DNA of 35,577 bases from Ectocarpus siliculosus. Taxonomy: Eukaryota > Sar > Phaeophyceae > Ectocarpales > Ectocarpaceae. Location: assembly GCA_000310025.1 (NCBI GenBank), contig FN649727.1, positions 6,250,374 to 6,285,950 on the forward strand, in the 5' to 3' direction. How positions within the stretch are numbered: position 1 is the stretch's first letter; each line of letters starts with the position of its first letter. The position numbers were made by a program, and so were the translations under genes. Shown here piece after piece: positions 1-16,757 of this stretch. Under the pieces are notes generated by a model. It was given only the letters and a program-made list of their open reading frames with translations. It ran no database searches and was not told the origin of the DNA.

Positions 1-434
1 AAATTTTTGTTTAACAAAGGGGGTTTTTTGATTTCCCAAAATGTTTTTTTTTTAAAAAGGGTTTTACCCGTACCAAGGGAAGGCGGACCCAAAAAATAGG
101 AATTTTATTTGGGGGGGAAAAAATTTTTTAAAAAAGGGAAAATTTCCCCCTTTTTCCGTTTAAAAAACCCTCCTTGGTTGGGGGGCCCCAACCCCCCATT
201 TTTACCTTTTTTCCCCCCCCTCTTCAGGGGAGGGGTTTAAGGAAATTTTGCCCTTTGGGCTTTTTTTGTTGGGGAAAAACATTTTCCCTTTTTGGGGGGG
301 GGGGGGTAAATTTTAAACCCCCCAAAAATGGGGGGGTAAAGGGTTTCCCCCCCCCCCCCCCCCCCCGCCCCCCCGCGCGCTCAATGTCTCCTCGTCAATA
401 CACGCCTCACCCCCCTGATGCTGCTACGCCAAAG
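1..434. other. Low-quality contig end, then probable intron end of the phosphoglucomutase gene
   Basis: From 1 to about 365 the sequence is almost entirely stretched homopolymer runs (T, G, A and C runs of 5-18), with no open frame matching the phosphoglucomutase that follows. This pattern is typical of poor base calling at the end of a contig, not of real sequence. From about 380 the composition becomes normal. An AG at 433-434 can act as the splice acceptor for the first readable exon. Translations across 1-360 should not be trusted. Confidence 0.75.
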
Positions 435-6045
<5,611 letters not shown>

Positions 6046-8522
6046 TGAGATGATTCATGATGATGGGGTTCTCGTCAAGGCCATGGGGAGCGGGGGTACA
6101 GGCGAGGTCGTCGAGGACTACTTGCTAGAAGGCTGGTGTTGTGAAGTATGGCGAGTTTGGTAAATAGTTCGTCTCTCAAATAGCTGCGGTTGGGTGATAT
6201 GAGCTGTCACACAACTTGCATGGAACACCCGCGCGCGATTTTGCAAGGGTGTGGATACTGAGCGGGAAAGGCCCGCTGCGATGGGTGTGGTCCTGATAGA
6301 GTTTACAAGACCGTGGAGAGCTGTTTGAAGGCCAACAGCGACGTTGGGCGCGTGAAGTTGCAGACAGTAGAGCAAGCATCATCGACGGGCACCGCGCGTA
6401 ACAGGTGTTTCTGATTGTCTCCAGTACAAAGCCAGTTATGTTTTGCACGAGGATGACGCACGCTAGAAGTCGTGACGCTACCGGGACTTCATCGACGAGT
6501 TAGACCAGGCAAGGCTTTCGTTTAGACTTGAATGTCCTGTTTGTTGCCAAAGGTCGTGTCGAGACCAAATGGGGGCTGGAAGGTGTAGTTAGCTTTCGTG
6601 TATTTCGCGCCGTTATCTGGGACTTCTGCTGGTCAAACCTACAGGCAAGGGTGTTGTACAATAGAGATAGGTATTAGGCGTGTTTCGGGTCGCGAATATT
6701 GCGTGGCCCCGCATAAAAGCGTATGTAGGGATTGAATTGCTCGCATTGAACGAACAAGACTGTTTCCTGCGGGCACAGAAAGCACTCAGTAGGCAGACAA
6801 GCAAAATTGACATGGTAGGCAGACGGAATTAGAGATGAGAGGGCGAGGCGAGGCGCCAACCAGCCGGTGATAGTAGTAACGTCTTCTGGCACCAACATGT
6901 TCTTGCCATGATTTATACGGAGTTGAGGTCGACCGCGGCGTTAATCTGTTCGGGGTTTATCTACGTACGGTGTGACTTCAAGTTGGTTGTATGCTGCGCA
7001 TGACATTTAGGTGGTACGGCTATCGTGACCGTGTACTCTATGATCGAAACCCGAGGTGCACCGCGAATCGAAGTCAACGAGAGTGCAATTCTATCGCACT
7101 TTTCTGCACGGGAAACCTCGCTATTTGTTTTGCGGTTTGCTCAGCGCCAACGGTAGTCTTTTGCTAGGGTGACTGGAACCTGTGGGACACATACATACAA
7201 TACGTGTACCCGCGTTATTTTTGTCATTGGCGCTCTCAAGCACAGCGTACGAGTGTCGGTGTTTGGGATAGACAGCCAACGACCCAAGGTCAATGTTAGA
7301 CACACGAAAAAATGGTCCCGGGGGTAGCCCGGGGAGGCTCATCAATAAACTTGCCCTCCCTTTTTTTTTTCTTGCGATGGTAAATCTTTCAAGGCGGTCT
7401 GAGGAAAACTCGAGGAGGAACATCGCGTCGGGAGACCGAATGTGGGAAAAGGATCTATAATGCGTCCACGACATCTTACGTCTGGAAGGAAGTACCAATA
7501 TCGCGCTTGAGTTCACCCCCCCCCCCCAGTCCCACACACACACAAGATAGGTCAGACATACATAAATAACTTTGAGTTGGGTCCGGGTGCGAAACGAAGC
7601 AAGCAAATCGCTCGAAACAACCTAGGGTCCTAGGGTGATAAGGCGATATCCCGCCGCTGTTGCTTTGCTGCTTTCCCCGCCCCGGGCTCGGCTGTCGGAG
7701 ATGGTGCGTCGTCGTGTTGGGTGTTCTTCATGCACCTCTGCTGTCCTTTCGCCGAGGGTTGTTTATTGTGGCTTGCGTGTGTGAATACAAGTGGTTTGCC
7801 GGACGCGTGGGCAAAGGGGTACTTCTCGAGAGAGGGCCTGGATGTCACGACAGAATGTCTCGTGGAGACAACTGTCCGGTTGAAAAAAGCCTGGCTCTTG
7901 TGATTCCCCTGCCCTGCCGACGACACAGATCTCAAGGGGGCGTTGGTTTGCCACCGGGGGCTCATCTCCTTATCCCCCCAGCCGAACGTGAGTTGCACTC
8001 TCCTCACACCACTGCAGCCTCGTAGACGACCCCCAACATGCTCCGCCGCAAAAAGAAGTGTCTTCAACACCCGCGGGGAGAAAAAAGTGTATCCGGTTGA
8101 TCTCTCTCTACTGTGTACAGGCCATAGAACCCAGCTATAGTTGTCTACCATGACCACCCAGCGTCCCTCTCGAAAATGCCTAAGTGTGACACCCTGCCCC
8201 CCCCTGTTCCTTCGCGCTGTTTCCCGAGACTCCTCCCACACCTTCTTCCGTGCTCTAGAAAAGAAACAGACGATATGGCGGTGGAGTAAGCCGTGCAACC
8301 CCCGGCGATCTGGGTAGCAGGGCCCTGCTATCCGTAGCACTCTCTCTCCCGAACACACCATTCGACCGTAGTTCAAAGCCTGCGCGCGACACGATATGCA
8401 TGCCTGGGCAAGGAGTGTTCCGGAGCGCCCTTCTATCTGCATCGAACAGCATCGCCACAACCACCACGATCGTCATTGCCGCGACCTCCCCATGATTGGT
8501 GTGCCCCGGCTCGCCCGCCAAC
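6046..8522. other. Intergenic gap between convergent genes
   Basis: This separates the stop codon of phosphoglucomutase (+) from the stop codon of the bromodomain gene (-), so it should hold both 3' UTRs. A 276-codon open frame (7630-8460, -) lies here, but it begins at TTG, shows no family motif and has no GC-rich third-position bias. I regard it as chance or UTR. I see no other gene, RNA or mobile element. Confidence 0.6.
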
Positions 8523-11500
8523 CTAGCGGATAAACATCGACTCGATGAAGCGCAAGAGGTCTTCGGCAACTCTATCGAAACGAAACATCACCCGAGCACA
8601 AAACATAGCAATCGTGGGTGCGCGGGGCGGGGGGCGAGGGGTTTGGGTTGCCACAGAACCGACCAGGGTAGCGAGGAGGTCGGTGGAACACGGGTTTGGG
8701 TTCCCAGTTGCCACCTGCCCACGGTGGGCACGACGGAATTCACGCGTTTACCAATACACAGCATTCCCGTTTTTAGTACGATGAGAAACAACTAGGTTTG
8801 ATGACATGCGGCGTGGCGAGGGCGGGTGGAGGGAGCGCAACAAAAGCTAGGAAGCCACCCCAAGTTCTTGAACGGAAACAATGATTCCTGACTCGAGAGA
8901 CAGGCACCAACCAGGAGTATTTCTCGATACGAAGTATACGTGAGCTGTATTGACCCCAACACAGCAGACTCGGAACCAACCGTCCTCTGCCAGCACACCT
9001 ACCCACTTGTACCTGTGGTACTCGGTCCCTTCGTCGTTGTAGAGCATGGCGTTCCGGCACATGAGCTCGAGGTCGTCTTGCAGCATCGCCTTGCTGGTGT
9101 AGTGTACCACCGGGCCGTCGAGCCGCTTGCGGATGCCCTCAAGGTCTGCGGGCATACATAAAAGCGTCAGCAGGGGTGGGACATACATGACAGTGCTGCG
9201 AATTTCGATCAACTCAACGAAAGCACGTCACAGCAGTACAAGGTAGTACAGCAGCGGCGAACAGACAGCCCAGTGTTGGTACCCACCGCAGGACGACGAT
9301 CGTTTCGGGGGGGGGGGGGGGGGTACGCCGTCACAGGTTGGACGGAGCCCGGCGCGCCCGACACTTTCAGGGGGCGATCACGTAGGAGAATAGTCGAGGG
9401 TGTTGCCACTTCTTGCCTAGGCGAAGACAAGCGACAGAAGCACAGCAGTAGCAACGATGATCGCCACCGTTCGTCCTCACCGATGGGGTGCTTGACGACG
9501 TCCAGGTAGCCGGGTGCCATCGTAGGGTCCACCCCCTTTCTGCGAAATCAAGGCACCCGCGGCCGTGGACCACAGGAGAACCGACGAATGAGACGAACAT
9601 CGAGCGACGATTCAGAAAATTACAGGTGGTGTGTGTCCACGCGCGTTACACAACACACGCACCGATTGGTGTTGCGGTGGCATTTTTTTTTAGTACGCAA
9701 GTGGCGGCAGGGCATTGCGCACGGAAAGGTGAGAGGCTAAGGGCGGGAGTGGCGCGCCCATCGTGTAAGTGTTTGTGAACCCCGTTTCCTTTTACCCTGC
9801 CGAGAGCGAGAAATAACAGGAAATGACACACGAACAACAACATGGATTAGACACGAACACTGCCTCCAGGGGAGCCAGCGGCTCTGTGCTGTCAAATCCA
9901 ACCTAATCAGCCCCGTTTGCCGCACGGAAAAATGTGTGTGTTCAACATTAAATCCCACCAAGATCGATATCTGCCTGCCCCACCCTCTGCCCGCCCTGCC
10001 GGGGCGAGCCAAAAGGCAAGCTCGTTTATTCGTAGACGGAACACACTGACGTCACCGAAAGACCGGGGTCACGAAGACGTACCCCCCCCCTGGACATTCA
10101 TGAACACGCAAAGGCCCCCAAGACGTTCGGCTGGAGAGCGCGAGAGCGGACTGCGGAGTTCGTGAGCACGATGACAAATGGGGAGAGAGAGGCGGTGTAC
10201 CAACACAGGCGGCCACAGAAGTGGTGTCTTTAGTTGCACCGAAACCGTAGCAAAACGCTACGCGTCCCACACGCACGCAGGCAAGCAAGCTCACCGGAAC
10301 GCCCAGGAGGAGCGGTGTTTGTTGACCTCAGACCACATCTTCTTCAGGGTCGTCCAGAGCCCGGGCGCCCTCCCGCTGGAGGTGACCGGCGACATGATAG
10401 GCGTGACGCCAGGCATCGTGTCGCCCTGCCGGCCGCCGGCCGCCGCCACCGCCGCCGCCGCCGCACCCCCACCTAGACCCCCACCGGTCCTAGGGGCAGC
10501 GGAAGCGAAAGCCTCGCAAGCGGCTGCGACGGTGGCAGAAGAGCCTGAGGAGGTAGCGGCAGAGGGGGCAGCACCCGCAGTCCTGTTCTTCTTCTTTCGA
10601 GCGCTCGTTTTGCTGTTCCCGTTTCCCGATGCTTTCGGTTGCCCCGCACCGCCGCCATTCGCACCCGTTCCCGTCACCTGCTGGCCTCCGCTTCCCTCCC
10701 TCGCAGCCCGTCCGGATGATGCCACTCCCCGTGCTGAGGCGACAACCGTTCCCGCTTCTCCACCTCCTGTCCGGCTTACGGGTCCCCTCCGGCTCGGCGC
10801 CTTGTCACCACCACCACCACCACCACTGCTACGACTACCGTTGGTGCCTTTGCCGTCTCCGCTTGCCAAGCTTTGAGTGAAACCTGAGGTATCACCGCCA
10901 ACGCCACATTCTCTCTGTTGTCGTTGTTGTTGTTGTTGTTGTTGTTCTTGTTGCTGCTGCTGCGTGCGCCCGCGCTTGGCGGGAGGTGCTGGTCTTTGTT
11001 GAGTGGATCCCTTGGCGGCACCTCTCGCGCTACCCTTCCCACCTGTGGCTGTTGTTGCCATTGCTGCTTCTGCTGCTGCTTCTTCTGTGGCAGGCCGTTT
11101 CGCACGTCGTGCGTGGGGAGCTGGGGGTACTCCTCCTCGGCAAGGGGACCCTGCTGCAGTGCGAATGTCATCCTCAGCTCCATCTATTGCGCCACCAGGA
11201 CCGGTACCGCCAGTCCCGTCATTCCTCTGCTGGCTTCCTCGCCGGGATCCACGAGCACCTGAAGGTTTTGCTGAATGGGATTCTCTTCCTCCTCCTCTGC
11301 CACGCCCCCGTTCTCTGCCACGCCCCCGTTCTCTCCCTCTTCCACCTCTCCCTCTGTTCGCGTTCGCCTTCCCTTTCCCTTTGCCCCTTCCTCCACTGCC
11401 GGCCACCGAACCTCCTTCTCCCCGAACTATTTCTTCCCCACCAACTGCTCTGCTTCCACCGCCGGTGGAAACAACTTCTTCTCCGTTGAAACTTCCCACG

Positions 11501-12848
11501 CACCCCCTCCGACCCTCGTTCAAGACGCCGCTATCACGGCCGCCGTTGCCGCCATGAGCGATGTCGTCCGCTTGTCTCCCCCCGCAGGGGCTATCCTCAC
11601 CGCTTCCCCCGTGAGAAGCAGCAGCAGCAGCAGCAGCAGCAGGTGGGTCGCTGGCTGATGTTCGCATCGGCGTTGAGGTCGGTACCGGAAGGCGGGTCTG
11701 CACGTGAGAGAACAGCTCACTGAGGTCGCTCACGAACTGATGGAAAGAGTCCTGAAACAGCAGCCTATGTTCGGCATTTTTCCCGTCGGTTGTCGGCATC
11801 GGTATTCCGCGTTCATGTTCGGACGGGACGGGAGACGCATGTGCGACAGGGAGGGACGACGCGAGCACACCCGAAGTGAGGAGGCTGTCAGCGTGAGGCA
11901 TCGGATACCCCCGGACGTCAAGCAGACAGAGATATCAACTTTGAGCATTGCATCAGGCTGTATGCCTAGGGCGCTAGTGTACCACAAACTGGCGGGCAGC
12001 TACACCCAGCACACCCATTGCTCGGGCGTCAAAGCAATATATTGGCTTTGGCATCAACGAGAAGTACTTGACAGGTGCTTCGTAAGCCAATGCGTTAGCT
12101 CCCCCCTCTGAGGGGGTGGCACAGCAGCACACCCCACTCCAATCGCACAAACAATCCCTCCACAACAAACCAACAAACGGGGATTTGGTACCTCTATATG
12201 ATCCTAACTACGTCGCGATCACCTGACGATGTAAGCCTGCACCTCTGGCCTTGACAGGTTGGGAATCCCGGCCTCCAAGGCTTGCGCAGTTTGCTGATCG
12301 CCTCCACGCAGGAACACCGCGTCGGGCAAGTCCTCCATGCCTCGCACCGAAACGCCTGCTCGCCAAACACAGGGAAAACACGGAACGAGCGGCGGAGGCG
12401 ATTGCGGTTGTGCAGGAGCGGCGGCAAGGCAAGTTACCCCCCTCCGCCGCGCTTTCAACAAAAACAAAAACAAGGAGACAGCAGAGTATGGGAAGAGAAC
12501 CCCAGGGAACTATGTCTCCATGTGAAGAGGCTATTCATTTTGAAACCTGATGACGGGCATGCCTTCGCCAGTCAACGCTCCTTGTAGGCACAGGTGTGAG
12601 TGCAGGGATGAAGATTTCCTGCGCTTGCCGATAGACAGCAACGCCGACTAAATAGCTACGCCCACACAGACCAACTGCAGGAGGAGAAACGCCTCGTGGT
12701 GCACCGCAAGGACGGGCGAGGGAAGATGCTAGATGGATTATCGCCGAAACATTCCCGACAAAAATAACCGGAGTTTGACGTGCTTGTTGGCTTCGTTGGT
12801 GTTCGTGCGGACGTTGTTGTGTTGATAAGCATTGTGTCACTGCTGTCG

Positions 12849-12897
<49 letters not shown>

Positions 12898-14395
12898 CCT
12901 CGTGCTCACCTTGTCGATCAAGCGCGTGGCACAGCTCCGCGGCACTCCGGCCACTCTCCGCAATGAGTGCGAACTTCCGAACCGGGTGCCCCGGTAGGGT
13001 AAACCTGCGCATCATGGCAGTCGCGTTCACAGCATCCACAACGACCAGGCAGGTGCAGGGAAGCGCAAGTTCCAGAGGGAGGACGTGAAGCGGCACTCGA
13101 AAGGTTAGGGCTATGTAGCAGAATAAACCGGCAGGACCCATGTAGGCCTTACGCTCTGTCTTGTTGATGTGAAGCAAGCTCTCCTGATTCCCGGCATCAC
13201 ATCAAATGCGTCATACCTACTACATGTAGCTCGATCACACAGCGCTTCCAGAGTTTTCGGGCATGGTGCATCACAACTCTCTCCTTCTTCCTGCTCTTCG
13301 CCTCTCTGCCTGCCTGCCTGCCTGCCTGTCTGTCTGTCTGTCTGTCTGTCTGTGCCTCTCTTTGTATCTAACCGTCAGTCTCTTTCTGTTTCTCTCCCTC
13401 ACACGCACCTGACAATGTTCTGAGCAGCCGCGGCGGCGACAAACGCCACCTCAATCGCACCCACCGTCGCACCCTCTGCCAAATCCACCCGCTCCTTTGG
13501 TTGGATTTTCACCGGTAAAGGCAGACGGGGTGGACAACGCGGGCATGGCTCTAATCAGAGAGTCACTGGGATGCCAGAAGAGGCCGTCATGGGGAGATGT
13601 TCATTTCCTTCATTCCGCTTTGGTTCCACTTCTCAAAGTCTCATACGATCTCTACTGTCAAAACCAACATGATCTAATATTTAGCGAGGGCGCATCCGTG
13701 CTTGTGGGTGAAGGACGGGCAAAAGCAATCAGCGCAACCGGTCCTGACTCAAGTCGACCAGTGGTGCAGCAGGGGTGTATGCATTGGGGTTCTCTGCCGA
13801 CGAAGCAAGCCAAGCCAACAACCTTCCACCCTTTGGATGATCGGACGAGGGGGCTGCAGCTCGTTCGGTGTTGTCAAGAGCAATCGAAACAGCCCGAGAG
13901 CGTCGGGGGGGCCATGTAAGGATTGCCGACTCAGTTTCGCTGTAGATAGACCAAATAATGATACCATCCAGACTCCGAAGACGCCGACCAAAGCCGAGGA
14001 CCCAACACAACTCACCTGCCAAACATAGCCTTGAGTACAAAAACCAGAACAAAGTCGCCTAACCATAAGGTACAAAAGCGTAGATGGAGACCGAACCCGA
14101 GGCCTGTGGCATGTGCACATGACACGATGGTGAAATTTACGCGCAATACGAACTACGCGAGAAAACTCCAAAACCTGGAGTCGGGAGGTGGCAGCATCCG
14201 TTACGTCGAGCCAGTTGTTGACCGCATCCAACGACGCCACGTGCGGAGACTTGTGCCTCTGCCAGCCTCGCTTTGCCGACTGGAGGAGGTAAGTCACCCC
14301 CCAGGAGGAAACCGCGCTCGGACTTGCAGCATGCTGATTATCTTGTCCAGGTTGGTGCTCCCGCTGCGGCTGCGGATGATACCGACGATCGCCAT
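8523..14395 (-). CDS. Bromodomain protein with long low-complexity basic linker and unrecognised N-terminal region
   Basis: Exons in order are 14395-14324 (tentative start), 14279-14175, 13494-13409, 13004-12910, 12355-12223, 11884-10295, 9539-9481, 9145-9013 and 8571-8523 (TAG), all in phase, about 773 aa. The last four exons carry the bromodomain at the extreme C-terminus: the LWTTLKKMWSEV helix, SSWAFRKGVDPTMAPGYLDVVKHPIDLEGIRKRLD (ZA loop), and the MCRNAMLYND stretch with the acetyl-lysine-binding Asn, then TEYHRVAEDLLRFIESMF (last helix). Bromodomains read acetylated lysines, mainly on histones, so a nuclear chromatin role is inferred. The 530-codon central exon has polyAla (from GCT/CAG repeats near 11620), RG/GRG-rich stretches near 11250-11400, and polyGln (10916-10965). 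The N-terminal ~160 residues are well-composed and Ala/Leu-rich (for example VDLAEGATVGAIEVAF, LPGHPVRKFALIAESG), but I do not recognise them. Doubts: the first intron would be only 44 nt, and the N-terminal exons could belong to a separate gene if 11901 (ATG) is the true start. Confidence 0.8.
10916..10965. repeat. Triplet repeat coding for polyglutamine in the bromodomain protein
   Basis: On the - strand this is a CAA/CAG run read in frame as a Gln tract interrupted by one Glu and a few Arg. A second in-frame run near 11619-11641 encodes polyalanine. Both are inside the 1.6-kb central exon, so length changes would alter the protein without shifting frame. Confidence 0.85.
12847..12897. repeat. 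(TTG)n microsatellite in an intron of the bromodomain gene
   Basis: About 17 uninterrupted TTG triplets lie immediately next to the splice donor of the 13004-12910 exon (donor at 12909). The intron on the - strand therefore begins close to a CAA run. Confidence 0.9.
13306..13353. repeat. Compound tetranucleotide repeat (TGCC)n(TGTC)n
   Basis: Several TGCC units are followed by about seven TGTC/TCTG units, within the intron 13005-13408 of the bromodomain gene. Confidence 0.9.
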
Positions 14396-14914
14396 GGCTA
14401 GAAGAATCCATCACTTTGGCACTGCTTCGGGGCGTCCGAACCCTGCTCGGATGGACATGGAAACAGAATCAAGCAATAACGGTTTGGTGACAAAACGCGT
14501 CGACGAACGCCAGCAATACGGTACACGAGCGCATCGCTCTATCTACCAAGCTACCGACTCGACAAACGACAAGAAATGACCCCGGTCCATAGTGATAGGT
14601 GTCCTAGCGATTGCCATTGCCTGCAAGAAACCAGCAACAGCGTGATACTTCATAACTTGCTGCCAAGGGTTTAGCCTACTTTTAAGTCCTCATTCCTCCG
14701 TTCACGCAAACTTGCGCTACTTGCAAGCAGAGTCTTGTGGGGGCGAACCCTCTTTGCCAGTCTACTGCGCTGTGCTCCTGTGAGGGTTCGAGGAGACAAG
14801 CCGTTCCTACACGGTGAAATCTTAACTCTTTCTTCTCGGGGTCGGGGGAACGCTGTGCTTGTTGAGAAACAACCAAGATAATGCGCTCAGCACTGCAGAG
14901 GGAGAGGGGAGGGG

Positions 14915-14990
<76 letters not shown>

Positions 14991-16321
14991 GAGAGAGAGA
15001 GAGAGATGGAGTGGAGAGAGAGAGATGGAGAGATGCAGCGAGAGAGAAAAACGCACAGAGAGACAGAGAGGTAGAGGGTAGAGAGACACACAGACACGAG
15101 GAAGACGGAGACAGAGATTCCCCGTTTCGTGAAATGAGATGGGGTGTAGGGGGTTCACACCCTAGACTACAGTAGTGTACTGACTGTAGATACATGTGGT
15201 GCGGGGCAACAACGGGTGGCGGCATACCAGTCAAGAGTAAATAAAGGCAAGGCACGCAGCTCAAGCCGCGTCTATACCGCATCTTTCGTCCGGAGACAGA
15301 CGCATACGATGAGGCACACAGCAATTAGTATAGCGGCGTGTTGCAGCTGCTGTGTCCTTGATGCTCCCAAACACTTGGTAGCTGCTGTGCATACACTAGA
15401 CTACCATGTAAAGGATTTGAATTTCAAATTTCAGGTATGTCCTACAGCAGATAAGTACATTCCTTCCTCCACCACCTCCAACACTGCGGTTTCCCCGCAT
15501 TTTCATACCTTTCGACCTTTGCCCGCTGTGATGTGAACAAGGGATTCGTAACATATGCAACGTACAGGATCCCTCTTCTTGGTCATGTGGCTGTCTTCTT
15601 GTTTGGCCAACGACACAGACAGAGAAGCCTGCAACAGAGACAGAGCACCCAAGGCACCGCACCGGGGGGTCCGTGACGCGAACACACCAAGGGTAGGGAC
15701 TACCATGGCGCCTCTTTTGGAAGCAGGAAACCTATCTATGTATGCTGAGTGTACAATGTATGTATCTCCACCCAGGGATGCATGTACTCTCCACCATCAT
15801 GCTCTCCTGTCTCTCACTTTGTGTGGGCGGGCGGGGGTTTGGCCGAAAGAAGCTAGGTATCATATTATCATATGTTCTGCAACATTCCCTCACGGAATAT
15901 CTCTCCATAATAAGTTCCTCCGCGTATTGAAGGTGTTTGTTGTGCGCAACAACTTGCGCCTCTTCTTGCAGTTCTTCACCCTACTGCTGCTGCTGCTGTG
16001 TCTTTTCTGTTTCCTTACGCACTACTGCACCTACTGCTGTCTGCCCGGTGGCGTGGTCACTAGCAAGTAGTGCTGAACCGCTCAACTAGGGACAGGAGCA
16101 TTGTTGTTGTTTTGTTGTTTTCTTCACATTAATGTACGTGCCAGCAATCTCGTTCGACTGTGTGTGGGTGTATCTCGAATGGGTTGTTGGTAGTGTCTCT
16201 CTGTCCGTGTATTTATGATTATAGAGACCCAAAATAATCTCGCGCGTCGTGTGCCTATTCGCTATTCGCACACGTTTTTGGCCGAACGAAATCCCCTTAC
16301 CTCGTTGATCTATCCTTTGTG
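14396..16321. other. Gene-poor stretch containing a large GA-rich microsatellite
   Basis: No exon with coding composition and usable splice sites was found. The main landmark is a (GA)n array, nearly pure from about 14921 to 14986 and continuing interrupted to about 15090. It generates long meaningless open frames (polyArg-Glu or polySer-Leu) on both strands. Confidence 0.6.
14917..15090. repeat. (GA)n microsatellite, ~65 bp pure core and degenerate tail
   Basis: The core is a continuous purine tract. The tail has ATG/TGG interruptions at semi-regular spacing, suggesting repeated slippage and partial duplication of a GA-plus-ATGGAG unit. Confidence 0.95.
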
Positions 16322-16757
16322 TTAATCAAACATAACAACATCGTGGTGTCCCTCTTGACTTGCAGGGCTAATATACTCTGTGAGAGCACCCGCGAAGAAC
16401 AGGCTCCCGCCGAAGATCGGTGGAGATTTGGCGGGGAAACTATACAGCTGCGAATGCATGTGTGTTTGACATGACATCCTACCTTTTGACACGGTAATTG
16501 GAAGCAGTTGTTGGAAGGGTAGGTCTCTTCGACAGCTCCTCTTCGAACTTGCACCATTTTATTTTCGTACCCCGAAGTCTTCTTGCAGAACCGTATCAGG
16601 AAAACAGAATACAAACACAGAAGAGGACCGTGCATGCATATAGACAGAACACGAGAACCCCGTACAAGGGGCAAGGGGCGAGCCTATCTATGTTCACCCA
16701 CCTGCCTTGTACTCAGTGTATGTCGACTGCTTTTTGTCAAGCTGTGCAATGTATGTC
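16322..16757 (-). CDS. Possible 3' exons of a small PX-domain-like protein (unconfirmed)
   Basis: Three short - strand open segments with coding composition join in phase with GT...AG borders: 16757-16698, 16581-16483 and 16439-16322 (TAA). They give about 91 residues. Visible segments are QLDKKQSTYTEYKAGG, KIKWCKFEEELSKRPTLP, then SFPAKSPPIFGG and ALTEYISPASQEGHHDVVMFD. The order (Tyr-rich strand, an aromatic x-x-Phe-x-x-x-Leu helix, a Pro-rich 'FPAKSP' loop, then a terminal helix) resembles the phosphoinositide-binding PX domain of sorting nexins. The family's basic RRYSDF core is poorly kept, so this is only a suggestion. No convincing upstream exons or start codon were found, so it may be partial or a decayed copy. 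It is alone in a repeat-rich region. Confidence 0.33.

Noticed and set aside
7630-8460. 276-codon open frame on the - strand just beyond the bromodomain gene stop
   Set aside because: It starts at TTG, has no domain, no GC3 bias and mixed composition. It is most simply 3' UTR or intergenic chance.
13731-13945. - strand open segment with AILTWPPRRSRAV... as a further exon of the bromodomain gene
   Set aside because: It ends in its own stop, no good donor keeps phase with the 13494 exon, and skipping it (14175 to 13494) is in phase.
14011-14024. A 14-nt micro-exon (GCTATGTTTGGCAG) with a good GTGAGT donor, - strand
   Set aside because: Including it breaks the phase into the next clear exon at 13494.
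14031-14579. 182-codon + strand open frame
   Set aside because: It overlaps the better-supported - strand exons at 14175-14395 and has no domain.
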